DNA of 14,516 nucleotides from Pseudomonadota bacterium (GCA_021808195.1 JAKBCE010000061.1:1-14516), one strand, 5' to 3'; shown: positions 1 to 7,330, counted from the first letter of the stretch. Made by a program: numbers and translations. The notes: generated from the letters alone by a model not told the origin.

Positions 1-32
1 ACGCGTCCGTGAGTGCTGGGTTGGATGGACAT
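1..32 (-). CDS. Possible 5' end of a leftward gene, truncated by the window edge
   Basis: On the minus strand an ATG at 32-30 opens a frame (MSIQPSTHGR) that stays open to the window edge. A GAGG motif lies 8 bases upstream, and the predicted start of a strong sigma-54 promoter (73-88) is about 30 bases upstream, a normal leader length. Only ten codons are visible, so the product cannot be named. The real start could also lie outside the window. That some gene lies to the left is well supported by the promoter; this exact start is a guess. Confidence 0.3.
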   Translation of the reverse strand, partial: MSIQPSTHGR

Positions 33-72
33 GGACAGAGCCTCGCAGTGGATTCGGACTGGCGAATGTCAT

Positions 73-88
73 TGCAAAGCACATGCCA
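73..88 (-). promoter_or_regulatory. Sigma-54 (-24/-12) promoter directed off the left edge
   Basis: Read on the minus strand the sequence is TGGCATGTGCTTTGCA. It has the -24 GG (87-86) and the -12 GC (75-74) separated by exactly 10 bases, and it matches the TGGCACG-N4-TTGCA consensus at all but one defined position. It is identical at 14 of 16 positions to the promoter at 689-704. The predicted transcription start is near 62. Inverted-repeat sites at 139-155 and 162-178 sit about 60 and 83 bp upstream of the -24 element, as expected for enhancer-binding-protein sites. Confidence 0.85.
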
Positions 89-138
89 TCCCGGCCTGCT
101 CTAGAAACAACGCCTTAGGCCGCTGTATCCGGGCACTC

Positions 139-155
139 TGTTGCAGAATGCAACG
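139..155. promoter_or_regulatory. Putative activator site, motif A (TGTTGC-N5-GCAACG)
   Basis: The sequence TGTTGCAGAATGCAACG contains a perfect GTTGCA/TGCAAC inverted repeat with a 3-base centre. It shares its arms and spacing with the site at 608-624 (TGTTGC-N5-GCAACG). Its centre is about 60 bp upstream of the -24 element of the minus-strand promoter at 73-88. Position and symmetry fit an upstream site for a Fis-type HTH dimer of a sigma-54 activator. Which activator binds is not shown by the sequence. Confidence 0.6.
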
Positions 156-161
156 CGCGCC

Positions 162-178
162 TGTGCCGAAACGGAACA
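162..178. promoter_or_regulatory. Putative activator site, motif B (TGTNCC-N5-GGNACA)
   Basis: The sequence TGTGCCGAAACGGAACA is an imperfect dyad: TGTgCC, GAAAC, GGaACA. The same pattern, with a related centre, recurs at 14265-14281 between EBP3 and the class III dehydrogenase. Its centre is 23 bp further from the minus-strand promoter than the motif A site at 139-155. It may be a second, weaker site or the target of a different activator in this cluster. Confidence 0.4.
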
Positions 179-575
179 GCGCTTTGCCCTGGCGCACTGA
201 TGCGGCCGTTTGATCTTCCAGCTGGCGAGCTCGGGGCTGACTCGACCGTCTGGACGGCGATTGCCGAGGCCCGAGAGGCGCATCGGGCGGCATCCGCAGC
301 CGAGCGCCGCGGACGGGCCATGGCGCGCCCGCAGGCAGCCCTCTGCAGAGCGATCAGCCCAGTGACGAGGAGTTGGCGTGTCACCCCGTGGCTCGGAGCG
401 CGACCTCTCACCGGCCATCCGTCCGTGGGCAGCCTGCGCCCCGCATTGAACCGGATCGGCCTGCCGGCACTGCCCCGCGCGGGGACGGCGCACGCCGTTT
501 CGCCGCAATGCTCGCAGTATACGGTGCACACCGGTGCAGGGGTGCGCGCTCGGCGAGTTCAGCGCACCGGCGCGG
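179..575. other. About 400 bases without a recognisable gene
   Basis: This stretch separates the left-facing and right-facing promoter modules. Open frames exist on both strands (for example 101-529 and 115-531 on minus, and frames running in from 200 on plus). Their translations are rich in Arg, Ala and Pro, resemble no family I know, and look like chance frames in GC-rich DNA. I see no terminator-like hairpin, tRNA or repeat of note. It may simply be a long spacer, or it may hold a small RNA that cannot be recognised by eye. Confidence 0.5.
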
Positions 576-592
576 TGTTGTGTTCTTCAACA
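576..592. promoter_or_regulatory. Distal putative activator site for the PQQ dehydrogenase promoter (motif A-like)
   Basis: The sequence TGTTGTGTTCTTCAACA has perfect 5-base arms, TGTTG and CAACA, separated by 7 bases. This is the same geometry as the site at 608-624. The two centres are 32 bp apart, close to three helical turns, so two dimers would lie on the same face of the DNA. It lies about 106 bp upstream of the -24 element at 690. Confidence 0.5.
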
Positions 593-607
593 GTGTGTTG
601 CACAGCC

Positions 608-624
608 TGTTGCGATTTGCAACG
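608..624. promoter_or_regulatory. Proximal putative activator site for the PQQ dehydrogenase promoter (motif A)
   Basis: The sequence TGTTGCGATTTGCAACG has GTTGC/GCAAC arms with a 5-base centre and matches the site at 139-155 in both arms. It is centred about 75 bp upstream of the -24 element of the plus-strand sigma-54 promoter. A further TGTTGC half-site lies at 596-601, between this and the distal site. The adjacent activator EBP1 (3140-5065) is the simplest candidate binder, but that is inference. Confidence 0.65.
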
Positions 625-688
625 GTCTGTCGCGCCGTGGATTGCTCAAAATCAGCAGTTGCCCATCGGCTCTGCATTCCCGCGAGCA

Positions 689-704
689 TGGCATGCGCCT
701 TGCA
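689..704 (+). promoter_or_regulatory. Sigma-54 promoter of the PQQ dehydrogenase-cytochrome operon
   Basis: The sequence TGGCATGCGCCTTGCA carries the invariant GG (690-691) and GC (702-703) 10 bases apart and a nearly perfect -24/-12 consensus. The predicted transcription start is near 715, giving a leader of about 68 bases before the ATG at 783. The leader ends in a good ribosome binding site, GGGGGA at 768-773. Two upstream activator sites at 576-592 and 608-624 complete a typical enhancer-dependent promoter. Confidence 0.88.
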
Positions 705-782
705 ACCAGGCGCTGCAGGCGGACCGGCCGATGTCGGCTGATCGCGCGGCAAGTCAGAAAACCAGTTGGGGGAACACGCGAT

Positions 783-2492
783 ATGAGGATCATCCATGCA
801 TCACCGCGGCGCAGCCGCCTCGCTCTTGCGGCGGGACTGCTCGCTGGGCTCGTGCCGCTCGGTGCGGCGCTCGCCACCGGTTATCCGCAAGTCACCGATG
901 CGCGGCTGGCTGCGGCCGCGAACGACAACGGCTGGCTGATGTTCCGGCGCGATTACGCCGGCAACAGCTTTGCCCCGTTCAGGCAGATCAACACGCACAA
1001 CGTCAAGAATCTGCACGTGATCTGGAGCTACCGCAGTCACCTGAAGCAGGGGTACGAGTCGACCCCCATCGTCAATGGCCAGTACCTGTTCATCACCACG
1101 CCGAAGGATCATCTGATCGCGCTCGATGCGGTGACCGGCAAGGTGCTATGGAAGTACGTCAAGCCCATGCAGGGCGTCGGCTTCAAGACCGTCTGCTGCG
1201 ACGTGGTCAATCGCGGCGTCGCGCTGTACGGTGATAACGTTTATATGGCGACGCTCGACAATTACGTGGTCGCCTTGAACGCGATGACGGGCAAAGTCGT
1301 GTGGCAGCGGCAGCTCAAACCGGCCGACGTCGGCTACGCGATGACGCTTGCGCCGATGGTCCTCAAGGGCATGGTGATCGTCGGGGAGTCGGGCGGCGAG
1401 TACGGCGCGCGCGATTTCATCCAGGCGCTGAACGCCAAGACGGGCGCGTTACTGTGGCGGCGTTGGTCGACGCCGGCGCCAGGCCACCTCGGCGCCAACA
1501 CTTGGCCGAAGGGCATGTACAAGCACGGCGGCGGTTCGACCTGGATCACCGGCACCTATGACCCGAGCACCGACACGCTGTTCTGGGGGGTGGGCAACCC
1601 CGCGCCCTGGCTCGCCAAGTTGCGCCCCGGCCGGAACCTGTTCACCGACAGTCTGCTCGCCCTGCAGCCCCGGACGGGCAAGATCAAGTGGTATTACCAA
1701 TACACTCCGCACGATTCGTGGGACTACGACGGAGTGAACACTCCGGTGATCACGACGCTGCGCTACCACGGTAAGGACTACCAGGCGATCGTGCATGCCG
1801 ACCGCAACGGCTGGTTTTATGCCATCGATCGCGTAAACGGCAAACTGATCTATGCCCGGCCGTTCACGCGGGCCACGTCGGTCGAAGGTTTCAAGGACGG
1901 TCAGCCGTACACCGACAATGCGTTGCGACCGGCGATGAACAAGCAGGTCTTCACCTGCCCGAGTTTCCTCGGTGGCAAGAACTGGTGGCCGATCTCGGTC
2001 GATCCGCTGACGCGCATGGCCTACGTGCCGACGATCCACACGTGCATGACCATGAAGGGGGCGCCGACGTTCTATCACCCCGGGCTGCCGTATCTCGGGG
2101 AGAGCTTCCAGGTGGTGCACGATCCGGCCGACCGCAACTGGGGCGCGCTGCAGGCGATCAATCTCGATACCGGTCGGCAGGCCTGGGATCATCAGAGCGA
2201 CCTGCCGTGGGACGCCGGCGCGATGAGCACCGCGGGCGGACTGGTCTTCAGCGGCTCGGCCCGCGGCCATCTGTACGCGTTTGATGCACGCACGGGCAAG
2301 GTGCTCTGGCGCAGTCGCCAGCTGTCCTCCGGCATCATCGCGCCGCCCTCGACCTTCATGGTCAATGGCAAACAGTACGTGGCGATCCTCGCCGGCTGGG
2401 GGGGCGGTACGCCCATCTGGGGCGGCAAGATGGTGCCGCTCGTGAAGAGCATTCCGCGCGGCGGACACCTGTATGTCTTTGCGCTGCGTTAA
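783..2492 (+). CDS. PQQ-dependent alcohol dehydrogenase (quinoprotein, methanol/ethanol family), lanthanide-type active site
   Basis: A periplasmic quinoprotein of 569 residues that oxidises a primary alcohol to the aldehyde using PQQ and a metal ion. The ATG at 783 is chosen because GGGGGA lies 9 bases upstream and because the protein then begins with a clean signal peptide (residues 1-31, ending LGAALA). Family marks seen: repeated beta-propeller blades ending in Gly-Lys-Val-Leu-Trp-type motifs; the adjacent cysteines C138-C139 that form the vicinal disulfide next to PQQ; the metal ligands E206 (GGEYGAR) and N272 (GNPAPW); PQQ-stacking W254; catalytic D314 and R341 (ADRNG). D316, two residues after D314 (HDSWDYDG), occupies the extra Asp position that marks lanthanide-dependent XoxF and ExaF/PedH enzymes; calcium-dependent MxaF has Ala there. 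No cytochrome domain is fused; the next gene supplies it. The natural substrate cannot be read from the sequence: methanol, ethanol or longer alcohols are all possible. Confidence 0.93.
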   Translation: MRIIHASPRRSRLALAAGLLAGLVPLGAALATGYPQVTDARLAAAANDNGWLMFRRDYAGNSFAPFRQINTHNVKNLHVIWSYRSHLKQGYESTPIVNGQYLFITTPKDHLIALDAVTGKVLWKYVKPMQGVGFKTVCCDVVNRGVALYGDNVYMATLDNYVVALNAMTGKVVWQRQLKPADVGYAMTLAPMVLKGMVIVGESGGEYGARDFIQALNAKTGALLWRRWSTPAPGHLGANTWPKGMYKHGGGSTWITGTYDPSTDTLFWGVGNPAPWLAKLRPGRNLFTDSLLALQPRTGKIKWYYQYTPHDSWDYDGVNTPVITTLRYHGKDYQAIVHADRNGWFYAIDRVNGKLIYARPFTRATSVEGFKDGQPYTDNALRPAMNKQVFTCPSFLGGKNWWPISVDPLTRMAYVPTIHTCMTMKGAPTFYHPGLPYLGESFQVVHDPADRNWGALQAINLDTGRQAWDHQSDLPWDAGAMSTAGGLVFSGSARGHLYAFDARTGKVLWRSRQLSSGIIAPPSTFMVNGKQYVAILAGWGGGTPIWGGKMVPLVKSIPRGGHLYVFALR

Positions 2493-2508
2493 GCGGAGTG
2501 TACGACTG

Positions 2509-3048
2509 ATGCGCCGCTCGCGAGCGCTGCTCGTGTTGTCCATGGGCCTCGCCGCGCTGGGTATCCAGCGCGGCGAGGCGGCGGTTCCGGCGCTGTATAC
2601 CGCCGCGCAGGCCCGCTCGGGACACGCGACCTACGAGCACAAGTGTGCGATGTGCCATGGCAAGCAGGAGCAAGGGCTGGTCGGTCCGGCACTGAAGGGG
2701 CCGATCTTTGCCTCGGCCAAAGCGAACTACAAGGTACGGGATATCTATCTGTTCTTGTCCGTGAACATGCCGGCCTATGCGCCCGGATCGCTCACCGCGC
2801 GGCAGTACCTGGATGTCATGTCCTTTCTGCTGCAGCAGAACGGCTTCCCGGCCGGCAAGATCGCCTTGAGTGAATCGGTTGCCAGCACCAGTGCGGTGCC
2901 GCTGCTCTATCACGGACACTCGGGCTTGGCCCGTAGCGGCGCCGGGCGTCAGCCCGTACGGCCCGCCGGTGCACACTCGGCGGCGCCGCCCGGCAAGCCG
3001 CTCGCTGCCGCGCGGGTAACCGCGGCGCAACCGGGTGGGCTTCGGTAA
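2509..3048 (+). CDS. Small periplasmic c-type cytochrome, likely electron acceptor of the PQQ dehydrogenase
   Basis: A 179-residue protein starting 16 bases after the dehydrogenase stop, with GGAG at 2495-2498, so it is almost certainly translated from the same mRNA. An earlier in-frame ATG at 2473 would overlap the upstream gene and lacks the clean signal sequence. Residues 1-25 form a signal peptide (ending RGEAA). One haem c motif, CAMCH, is at 46-50, and the likely axial methionine is M87 in VNMPAYAPGSL. The cytochrome fold ends near residue 120. The last 60 or so residues are rich in Ala, Pro and Gly and look disordered, which is longer than a minimal mono-haem cytochrome needs. By analogy with MxaG and ExaB it should take electrons from the reduced quinoprotein. 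It is not recognisably orthologous to either. Confidence 0.85.
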   Translation: MRRSRALLVLSMGLAALGIQRGEAAVPALYTAAQARSGHATYEHKCAMCHGKQEQGLVGPALKGPIFASAKANYKVRDIYLFLSVNMPAYAPGSLTARQYLDVMSFLLQQNGFPAGKIALSESVASTSAVPLLYHGHSGLARSGAGRQPVRPAGAHSAAPPGKPLAAARVTAAQPGGLR

Positions 3049-3139
3049 ACCCCTACTGTACAGGCGGGTGGGGATCGCGCTAGCGTCAATAATGAGGTAA
3101 AAATCATCAGACGTGCGCTGTGCACGCGGAGGGGAGCGG

Positions 3140-5065
3140 ATGAGAGATGAATCCGCTGCGCTGCAGGCCGGAGAGGAGTTCACGCTCGCGGAGCGCTCCA
3201 AGGTCGTGTCGCTGTGGCACGAGCGGGCCCGTCGGCTGGGCTTGACCGAGCGGCTGCGGCCGGACTTCAGCTCGCTCAGCCGTCGCGCGCTGAGTGAGCT
3301 CGCCGAGCAGCATCGGGCCCTGTACCTGCATGCGCTGCCGGTGATGGAACTGCTGCACCAGCAGATTCTCAATACCCACAGCATGGTGCTGCTCACCGAT
3401 GAGCGCGGACTGATCATGCATGCGCTCGGCGATGGCGACTTCCTCGCGAAGGCCGAACGGGTGGCGCTGAAGCCGGGGGTGCTCTGGTCCGAGGACAGCA
3501 AGGGGACCAACGCCATCGGCACCGCCTTGGCCGAGCAGCGCGCAACGCTGGTGCACGGCAGTGAGCATTTCCTCACCGTCAACCGCTTTCTCACCTGTTC
3601 ATGCAGCCCGATTCGCGGGCCCCGCGGGGAGCTGATCGGCACACTCGATGTGTCCGGGCCCGAGGAGGGCTATCACCCGCACACCATGGGGCTGGTGCGC
3701 ATGTCGACGCACATGATCGAGAACCAGCTGTTCATCGACGAGTATGCGCAGACGTTGCGCATTCACTTTCATCCGCGCACCGAGTTGCTCGGCACGCTCC
3801 TCGAGGGCATCGCGGCGTTCGACGAGGCGGGACAGATGCTCGCTGCCAACGCCAACGCGCGCTCGCTGCTGGGACTGGCGGCCGACGGCGTTGCCGGCTG
3901 CTCGCTGAATTCGCTCTTCGAGATCGACGTGCCCGCACTGCTTGCCCGGCGGGGCACGGCCTCGGCGCTGGTGCGCCTGACGCTGCGCAGCGGGCAGGCT
4001 GTGCTGGCGCGCGTCGAACCGCACACGCCGCTCGGCCGGCGCGCCACGGTGGTGCCGGAGCCGATGCCGGCGCGGCGCAGCGCGCCGCTCGAGGCCGCTG
4101 GCCGCGGCGCGTGCGCCCCGACCCTGGCGGATCTCGATACCGGTGATCCGGCGATCGCGGCGGTGATCTTCAAGGTCCGCAAGGTACAGGGGCACTCGAT
4201 TCCCATCCTTATTCTCGGTGAGACCGGTACCGGAAAAGAGCTGCTGGCCCACGCGATCCACAACGAGTCCGAGCGGCGCGCCGCGCCGTTCGTGGCCGTC
4301 GACTGCGCTTCGTTGCCGGAGTCGCTGATCGAGGCGGAGCTGTTCGGGTACGAGGAGGGCGCTTTCACCGGCGCCCGCCGGCGCGGCAGCCCCGGCAAGA
4401 TCACCCTTGCCGATGGCGGCACGCTGTTCCTCGATGAGATCGGCGACATGCCGCTCACGCTGCAGACCCGGCTGTTGCGGGTGCTGCAGGAGCGGGCGGT
4501 GCTGCCGCTCGGCGCGAGCCGCGAGCGGCCGGTCGACATTGCGGTGATCTGCGCCACGCATCGTGACTTGAAGGACATGATGCGCCGCGGACTGTTTCGC
4601 GAGGATCTGTACTATCGGTTGAATGGACTCGCGGTGCGGCTGCCGGCGCTGCGTGAGCGGCAGGATCTCCAGGCACTCATGGCGCGGATCCTCGCTGCCC
4701 AGACGGCGCGCGAGTTGCGTTGCTCGCCCGAGGTACAGGCCGCGTTCCGTCGCTACCGCTGGCCCGGCAACATTCGCCAGCTGACCAACGTGCTGCGCAC
4801 GGCGAGCATCATGGCCGATGAGTCGGGTGTGATCGGAACGCCGCAGCTGCCGGAGGACTTCCTCGAGGAGTTGTCGGGCGAAGGCGAACGGACCGAGAGC
4901 GGCGCGAGCTCGGGTGATGGCGCGGCGGATCTGAAGTCGTTACGCTCGAGCGCGGTGACCGCTGCGCTCGAGCACAACGGCGGCAACGTCTCCGCGGCGG
5001 CGCGTGCACTGGGGGTCTCGCGCAACACCATCTACCGCACTCTGCGCTCGCCCCGCTCACCGTAG
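3140..5065 (+). CDS. EBP1: AcoR-type sigma-54-dependent transcriptional activator (complete)
   Basis: A 641-residue enhancer-binding protein. The ATG at 3140 follows a strong GGAGGGGAG ribosome site; a GTG at 3113 is a less likely start. Domain order: N-terminal helical region (about 1-70), GAF sensor (about 75-200, with the AcoR-like WSEDSKGTNAIGTAL and FLTCSCSPI segments), a PAS-like linker (about 210-290), AAA+ ATPase (about 330-555) and a Fis-type helix-turn-helix (about 612-636). The ATPase is intact: Walker A GETGTGKE at 360-367, the sigma-54 contact loop GAFTGA at 407-412, Walker B LFLDE at 429-433, and the arginine-bearing FREDLYYRLNGL segment. Regulators of this type sense small molecules such as acetoin or alcohols through the GAF domain. 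It lies 91 bases downstream of the cytochrome gene and probably activates the sigma-54 promoter at 689-704; the ligand is unknown. Its last 9 bases overlap the end of the convergent pqqU. Confidence 0.92.
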   Translation: MRDESAALQAGEEFTLAERSKVVSLWHERARRLGLTERLRPDFSSLSRRALSELAEQHRALYLHALPVMELLHQQILNTHSMVLLTDERGLIMHALGDGDFLAKAERVALKPGVLWSEDSKGTNAIGTALAEQRATLVHGSEHFLTVNRFLTCSCSPIRGPRGELIGTLDVSGPEEGYHPHTMGLVRMSTHMIENQLFIDEYAQTLRIHFHPRTELLGTLLEGIAAFDEAGQMLAANANARSLLGLAADGVAGCSLNSLFEIDVPALLARRGTASALVRLTLRSGQAVLARVEPHTPLGRRATVVPEPMPARRSAPLEAAGRGACAPTLADLDTGDPAIAAVIFKVRKVQGHSIPILILGETGTGKELLAHAIHNESERRAAPFVAVDCASLPESLIEAELFGYEEGAFTGARRRGSPGKITLADGGTLFLDEIGDMPLTLQTRLLRVLQERAVLPLGASRERPVDIAVICATHRDLKDMMRRGLFREDLYYRLNGLAVRLPALRERQDLQALMARILAAQTARELRCSPEVQAAFRRYRWPGNIRQLTNVLRTASIMADESGVIGTPQLPEDFLEELSGEGERTESGASSGDGAADLKSLRSSAVTAALEHNGGNVSAAARALGVSRNTIYRTLRSPRSP

Positions 5066-7234
5066 GGTGAGGCTCACCCCGGCCAGCACATTCAGGCCCG
5101 GGGCGGGCTCGAAATACGCGCCGCTCGACTGGTTGACGATCACCGCCGCCACGTAGTGGCGATTGAGCAGGTTGTTGAGTCGCAGGAACACCTCAAGGCG
5201 CTGCGCGCCGAAGGTAGTGCGGTAGCCGCCGCTCAGATTGAATACCGAGTAGGCACCGGCGTGCGCGGTGTTGGTCTCGTTGGCGGGAATGTCGCTGAGG
5301 TACTGCCCGCTGAGACTGGCGTGCCAGCCGAGCCGGCGTCCCCAGCTCACCTTGGCGTAGGCGTTGCTGCGCGGCACGCCGGGCAGTCGGTTGCCTGAAC
5401 GCACGAGCAGCGTCGGAATCTTGCAGGGCACGACGCTGCAGGTGTGAAACGCATCGATGTACACCGCATCAACGTAGGTGTAGGCCAGCTGTGCGTGCCA
5501 TTGCGGCAGAAAGTGATACTCGAGCGAGCCCTGTGCGCCGCTGCGGCGTGTGCGCCCGGCATTCTGGTAGGTGGTCCGTCCGCCGGCGTCGCTGACGACG
5601 ACGATCTCATCGTTGGTGTGGGTCAAGAACCCGGCAATGCTGGCATTGAGGCGCTGGCCGATGCGCAATTTTGCGCCAAGCTCGGCGTTGTTGCTGCGTG
5701 CCGGGCGCAGGGCGAGATTCAGACCCGGCTGCCCGCTCGGCTGGTACGCCAGCTCCGAGGCGAGCGGGGTGCGAAAGCCCTGGCCGAAGGCGGCATAGAG
5801 GTGCAACCAGTGAGCGGGCGCATACAGCACGCCGGCCACCGGCGAGGTCGCGGTGTAGGTGACCTCGCCGCTGTCGTTGCCGTTGCCCGGGGTGATGAAG
5901 TGATCCTCGGTGATGAACTTCACCTCGCTGTGGCGCACCCCAGCCATCAGGCTCCAGCGCCGTGAGAGCGCGAGACTCGCCTGCGTGTACTCATCGATGT
6001 TGCGGGCGATGTCGTTCTCATTGCGCCGCAGCGCTCCCATGACACCGAGGCTCGTGCCGAGGAAGTTGTTATAGCCGCGGCGTTGTTCGTTTTGCGTGTC
6101 GTAGCTGATGCCGGCCACCCACCCGAGGGCGTGGCCGGCGAGATGCGTCTGCAGGGTCCAGCGCGCATCGGCGCCGCCGAAGTCGCGATGCAGATCGACC
6201 ACCCCGCCGGAGCTTGCCGGCGGGATCTGCGCGCCGAGCGGAATCGACAGGTACTGCAGCACGCTGCGGTGCCCGTAGTACCCCATCAGGCGCAACGACT
6301 GATCGGCGCTGAGCCGATGCGTGTAGATGAGGCCGCCCTGCTCCTGATCGAGCGTCTTGCGGGTGTTGAAGGCAAGGGCGCCGGCGGCGGTCTGGTTCGG
6401 GTTGGCGGCCAATTGTGCGGCGGTGAGGCCCTGCGCGTCCATCGAGTCCGGGCGGGAGAGGACGTTGGCGACGAAGGTGAGCGAATCACGCCCATCGATG
6501 CGGTAGTTCACCTTGCCGTTGAACGATTCATTGCGCGCTTGCTGGTGCGGCCGAAAGCCGTGCCAGGCAAAGTGTGTGAAATTCAGGTGGTAGCGCAATT
6601 TGCCGATCGCATCGCTCGCATCGACCCCGGCGCGCACTGTGCCGAAACTGCCAAAGCCGAGGTCAAAGCGCAGCGAGCCGGGTGCGGCGCCCGCGGCGGT
6701 GAAGATCTGGATCACCCCGCCGGAGGAATTGCCGTACAGCGCCGAGAACGGCCCTTCGAGGACCTCGACCCGCGCCGCCGAGCCAAGGTTGAACTCTGAC
6801 ACCTGGCCCTGGCCATCCGGGCCGCTCTGCGGGATGCCGTCCTCGTAGATGCGCACGCCGCGCACGCCGAACGCCGAACCGGCGCCGACCCCACGGATCG
6901 AGACCTGCTGATCTTGCGCATAGTCGTATTGATTGCGTACCAGCAGACCGGCCACCGAGCTCATGCCCTCGGCAAGGTTGATACCCAGCGTATCGGTACG
7001 CAGCGCCGCACCAGACACGCTTGCAATCGAGGCCGGGACGTCGAATGCCGGTGTTGCGATGCGTGTCGCCGTGACCACGACGCCGGCGAGCGATGGGCGC
7101 GTCGCAGCGCCGGCGGGCATACCGCTCAGCAGTGCCGCTGCCGCCAGCCAAGCGGGCGCGGCGCGGCGCGGCACACCGCGCGGGCGGGACAGGGCGGTCG
7201 GTCTGGGCGTGCTCAGCATAGTGGCTCGGGTCAT
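5057..7234 (-). CDS. pqqU: TonB-dependent outer-membrane receptor, PqqU/YncD-like (PQQ uptake)
   Basis: A TonB-dependent receptor of about 725 residues. A signal peptide (hydrophobic WLAAAALLSGMPAGAA, about 29-44) is followed by a TonB box VVVTATR (52-58), a plug domain (about 60-180, with VSIRGVG at 111-117 and GPFSALYGNSSGG at 161-173) and a beta-barrel. Many segments match E. coli YncD as I remember it: the plug motif NYAQDLQLSIRG (here DYAQDQQVSIRG), DGIP..PDGQGQ, RKGYNNF (here RRGYNNF), TPGNG.DSG, DEIVV...GGRTTY.NAG.TRR, and the C-terminal IVN.S.G.Y.EP.PG. YncD has been identified as PqqU, which imports PQQ. A PQQ-dependent dehydrogenase beside it strongly supports that role. The start is uncertain: ATG at 7234 or 7219 gives a sensible signal peptide, while ATG at 7288 or GTG at 7318 has a better ribosome site but adds an unlikely N-terminus. 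The 3' end overlaps EBP1 by 9 bases. It is divergent from the kinase gene. Confidence 0.85.
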   Translation of the reverse strand: MTRATMLSTPRPTALSRPRGVPRRAAPAWLAAAALLSGMPAGAATRPSLAGVVVTATRIATPAFDVPASIASVSGAALRTDTLGINLAEGMSSVAGLLVRNQYDYAQDQQVSIRGVGAGSAFGVRGVRIYEDGIPQSGPDGQGQVSEFNLGSAARVEVLEGPFSALYGNSSGGVIQIFTAAGAAPGSLRFDLGFGSFGTVRAGVDASDAIGKLRYHLNFTHFAWHGFRPHQQARNESFNGKVNYRIDGRDSLTFVANVLSRPDSMDAQGLTAAQLAANPNQTAAGALAFNTRKTLDQEQGGLIYTHRLSADQSLRLMGYYGHRSVLQYLSIPLGAQIPPASSGGVVDLHRDFGGADARWTLQTHLAGHALGWVAGISYDTQNEQRRGYNNFLGTSLGVMGALRRNENDIARNIDEYTQASLALSRRWSLMAGVRHSEVKFITEDHFITPGNGNDSGEVTYTATSPVAGVLYAPAHWLHLYAAFGQGFRTPLASELAYQPSGQPGLNLALRPARSNNAELGAKLRIGQRLNASIAGFLTHTNDEIVVVSDAGGRTTYQNAGRTRRSGAQGSLEYHFLPQWHAQLAYTYVDAVYIDAFHTCSVVPCKIPTLLVRSGNRLPGVPRSNAYAKVSWGRRLGWHASLSGQYLSDIPANETNTAHAGAYSVFNLSGGYRTTFGAQRLEVFLRLNNLLNRHYVAAVIVNQSSGAYFEPAPGLNVLAGVSLTLR

Positions 7235-7318
7235 TCTGTTGGGTGGTTCGGTTGAGGCCATGTGGCTCGGGCCTGGGGCCGGCCGCATGGGCGCTCCCAG
7301 CCTGCGGCCGGAGTGCAC

Positions 7319-7330
7319 GGACGATCGTCC
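7319..7330. promoter_or_regulatory. Perfect 12-bp palindrome upstream of pqqU
   Basis: GGACGATCGTCC is a perfect palindrome without a spacer. It lies immediately upstream of the longest possible pqqU frame (GTG at 7318) and about 85 bp upstream of the preferred start, so it would be in the pqqU leader or promoter region. It could be an operator. In GC-rich DNA a 12-bp palindrome can arise by chance. Confidence 0.3.

Noticed and set aside
246..257. CCGTCTGGACGG hairpin
   Set aside because: The loop of two bases cannot form a stable hairpin and there is no T-run; likely chance.
101..531. Two long minus-strand open frames (about 140 codons each)
   Set aside because: They overlap each other in different frames, are Arg/Ala/Pro-rich, match no known family, and lie over the activator sites; they look like chance frames in GC-rich DNA.
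534..782. N-terminal extension of the PQQ dehydrogenase frame
   Set aside because: It would cover the activator site and sigma-54 promoter and place 83 odd residues before a clear signal peptide; the ATG at 783 has a good ribosome site.
3056..3063. CTGTACAG palindrome between the cytochrome and EBP1
   Set aside because: Only 8 bases and not associated with a clear promoter.
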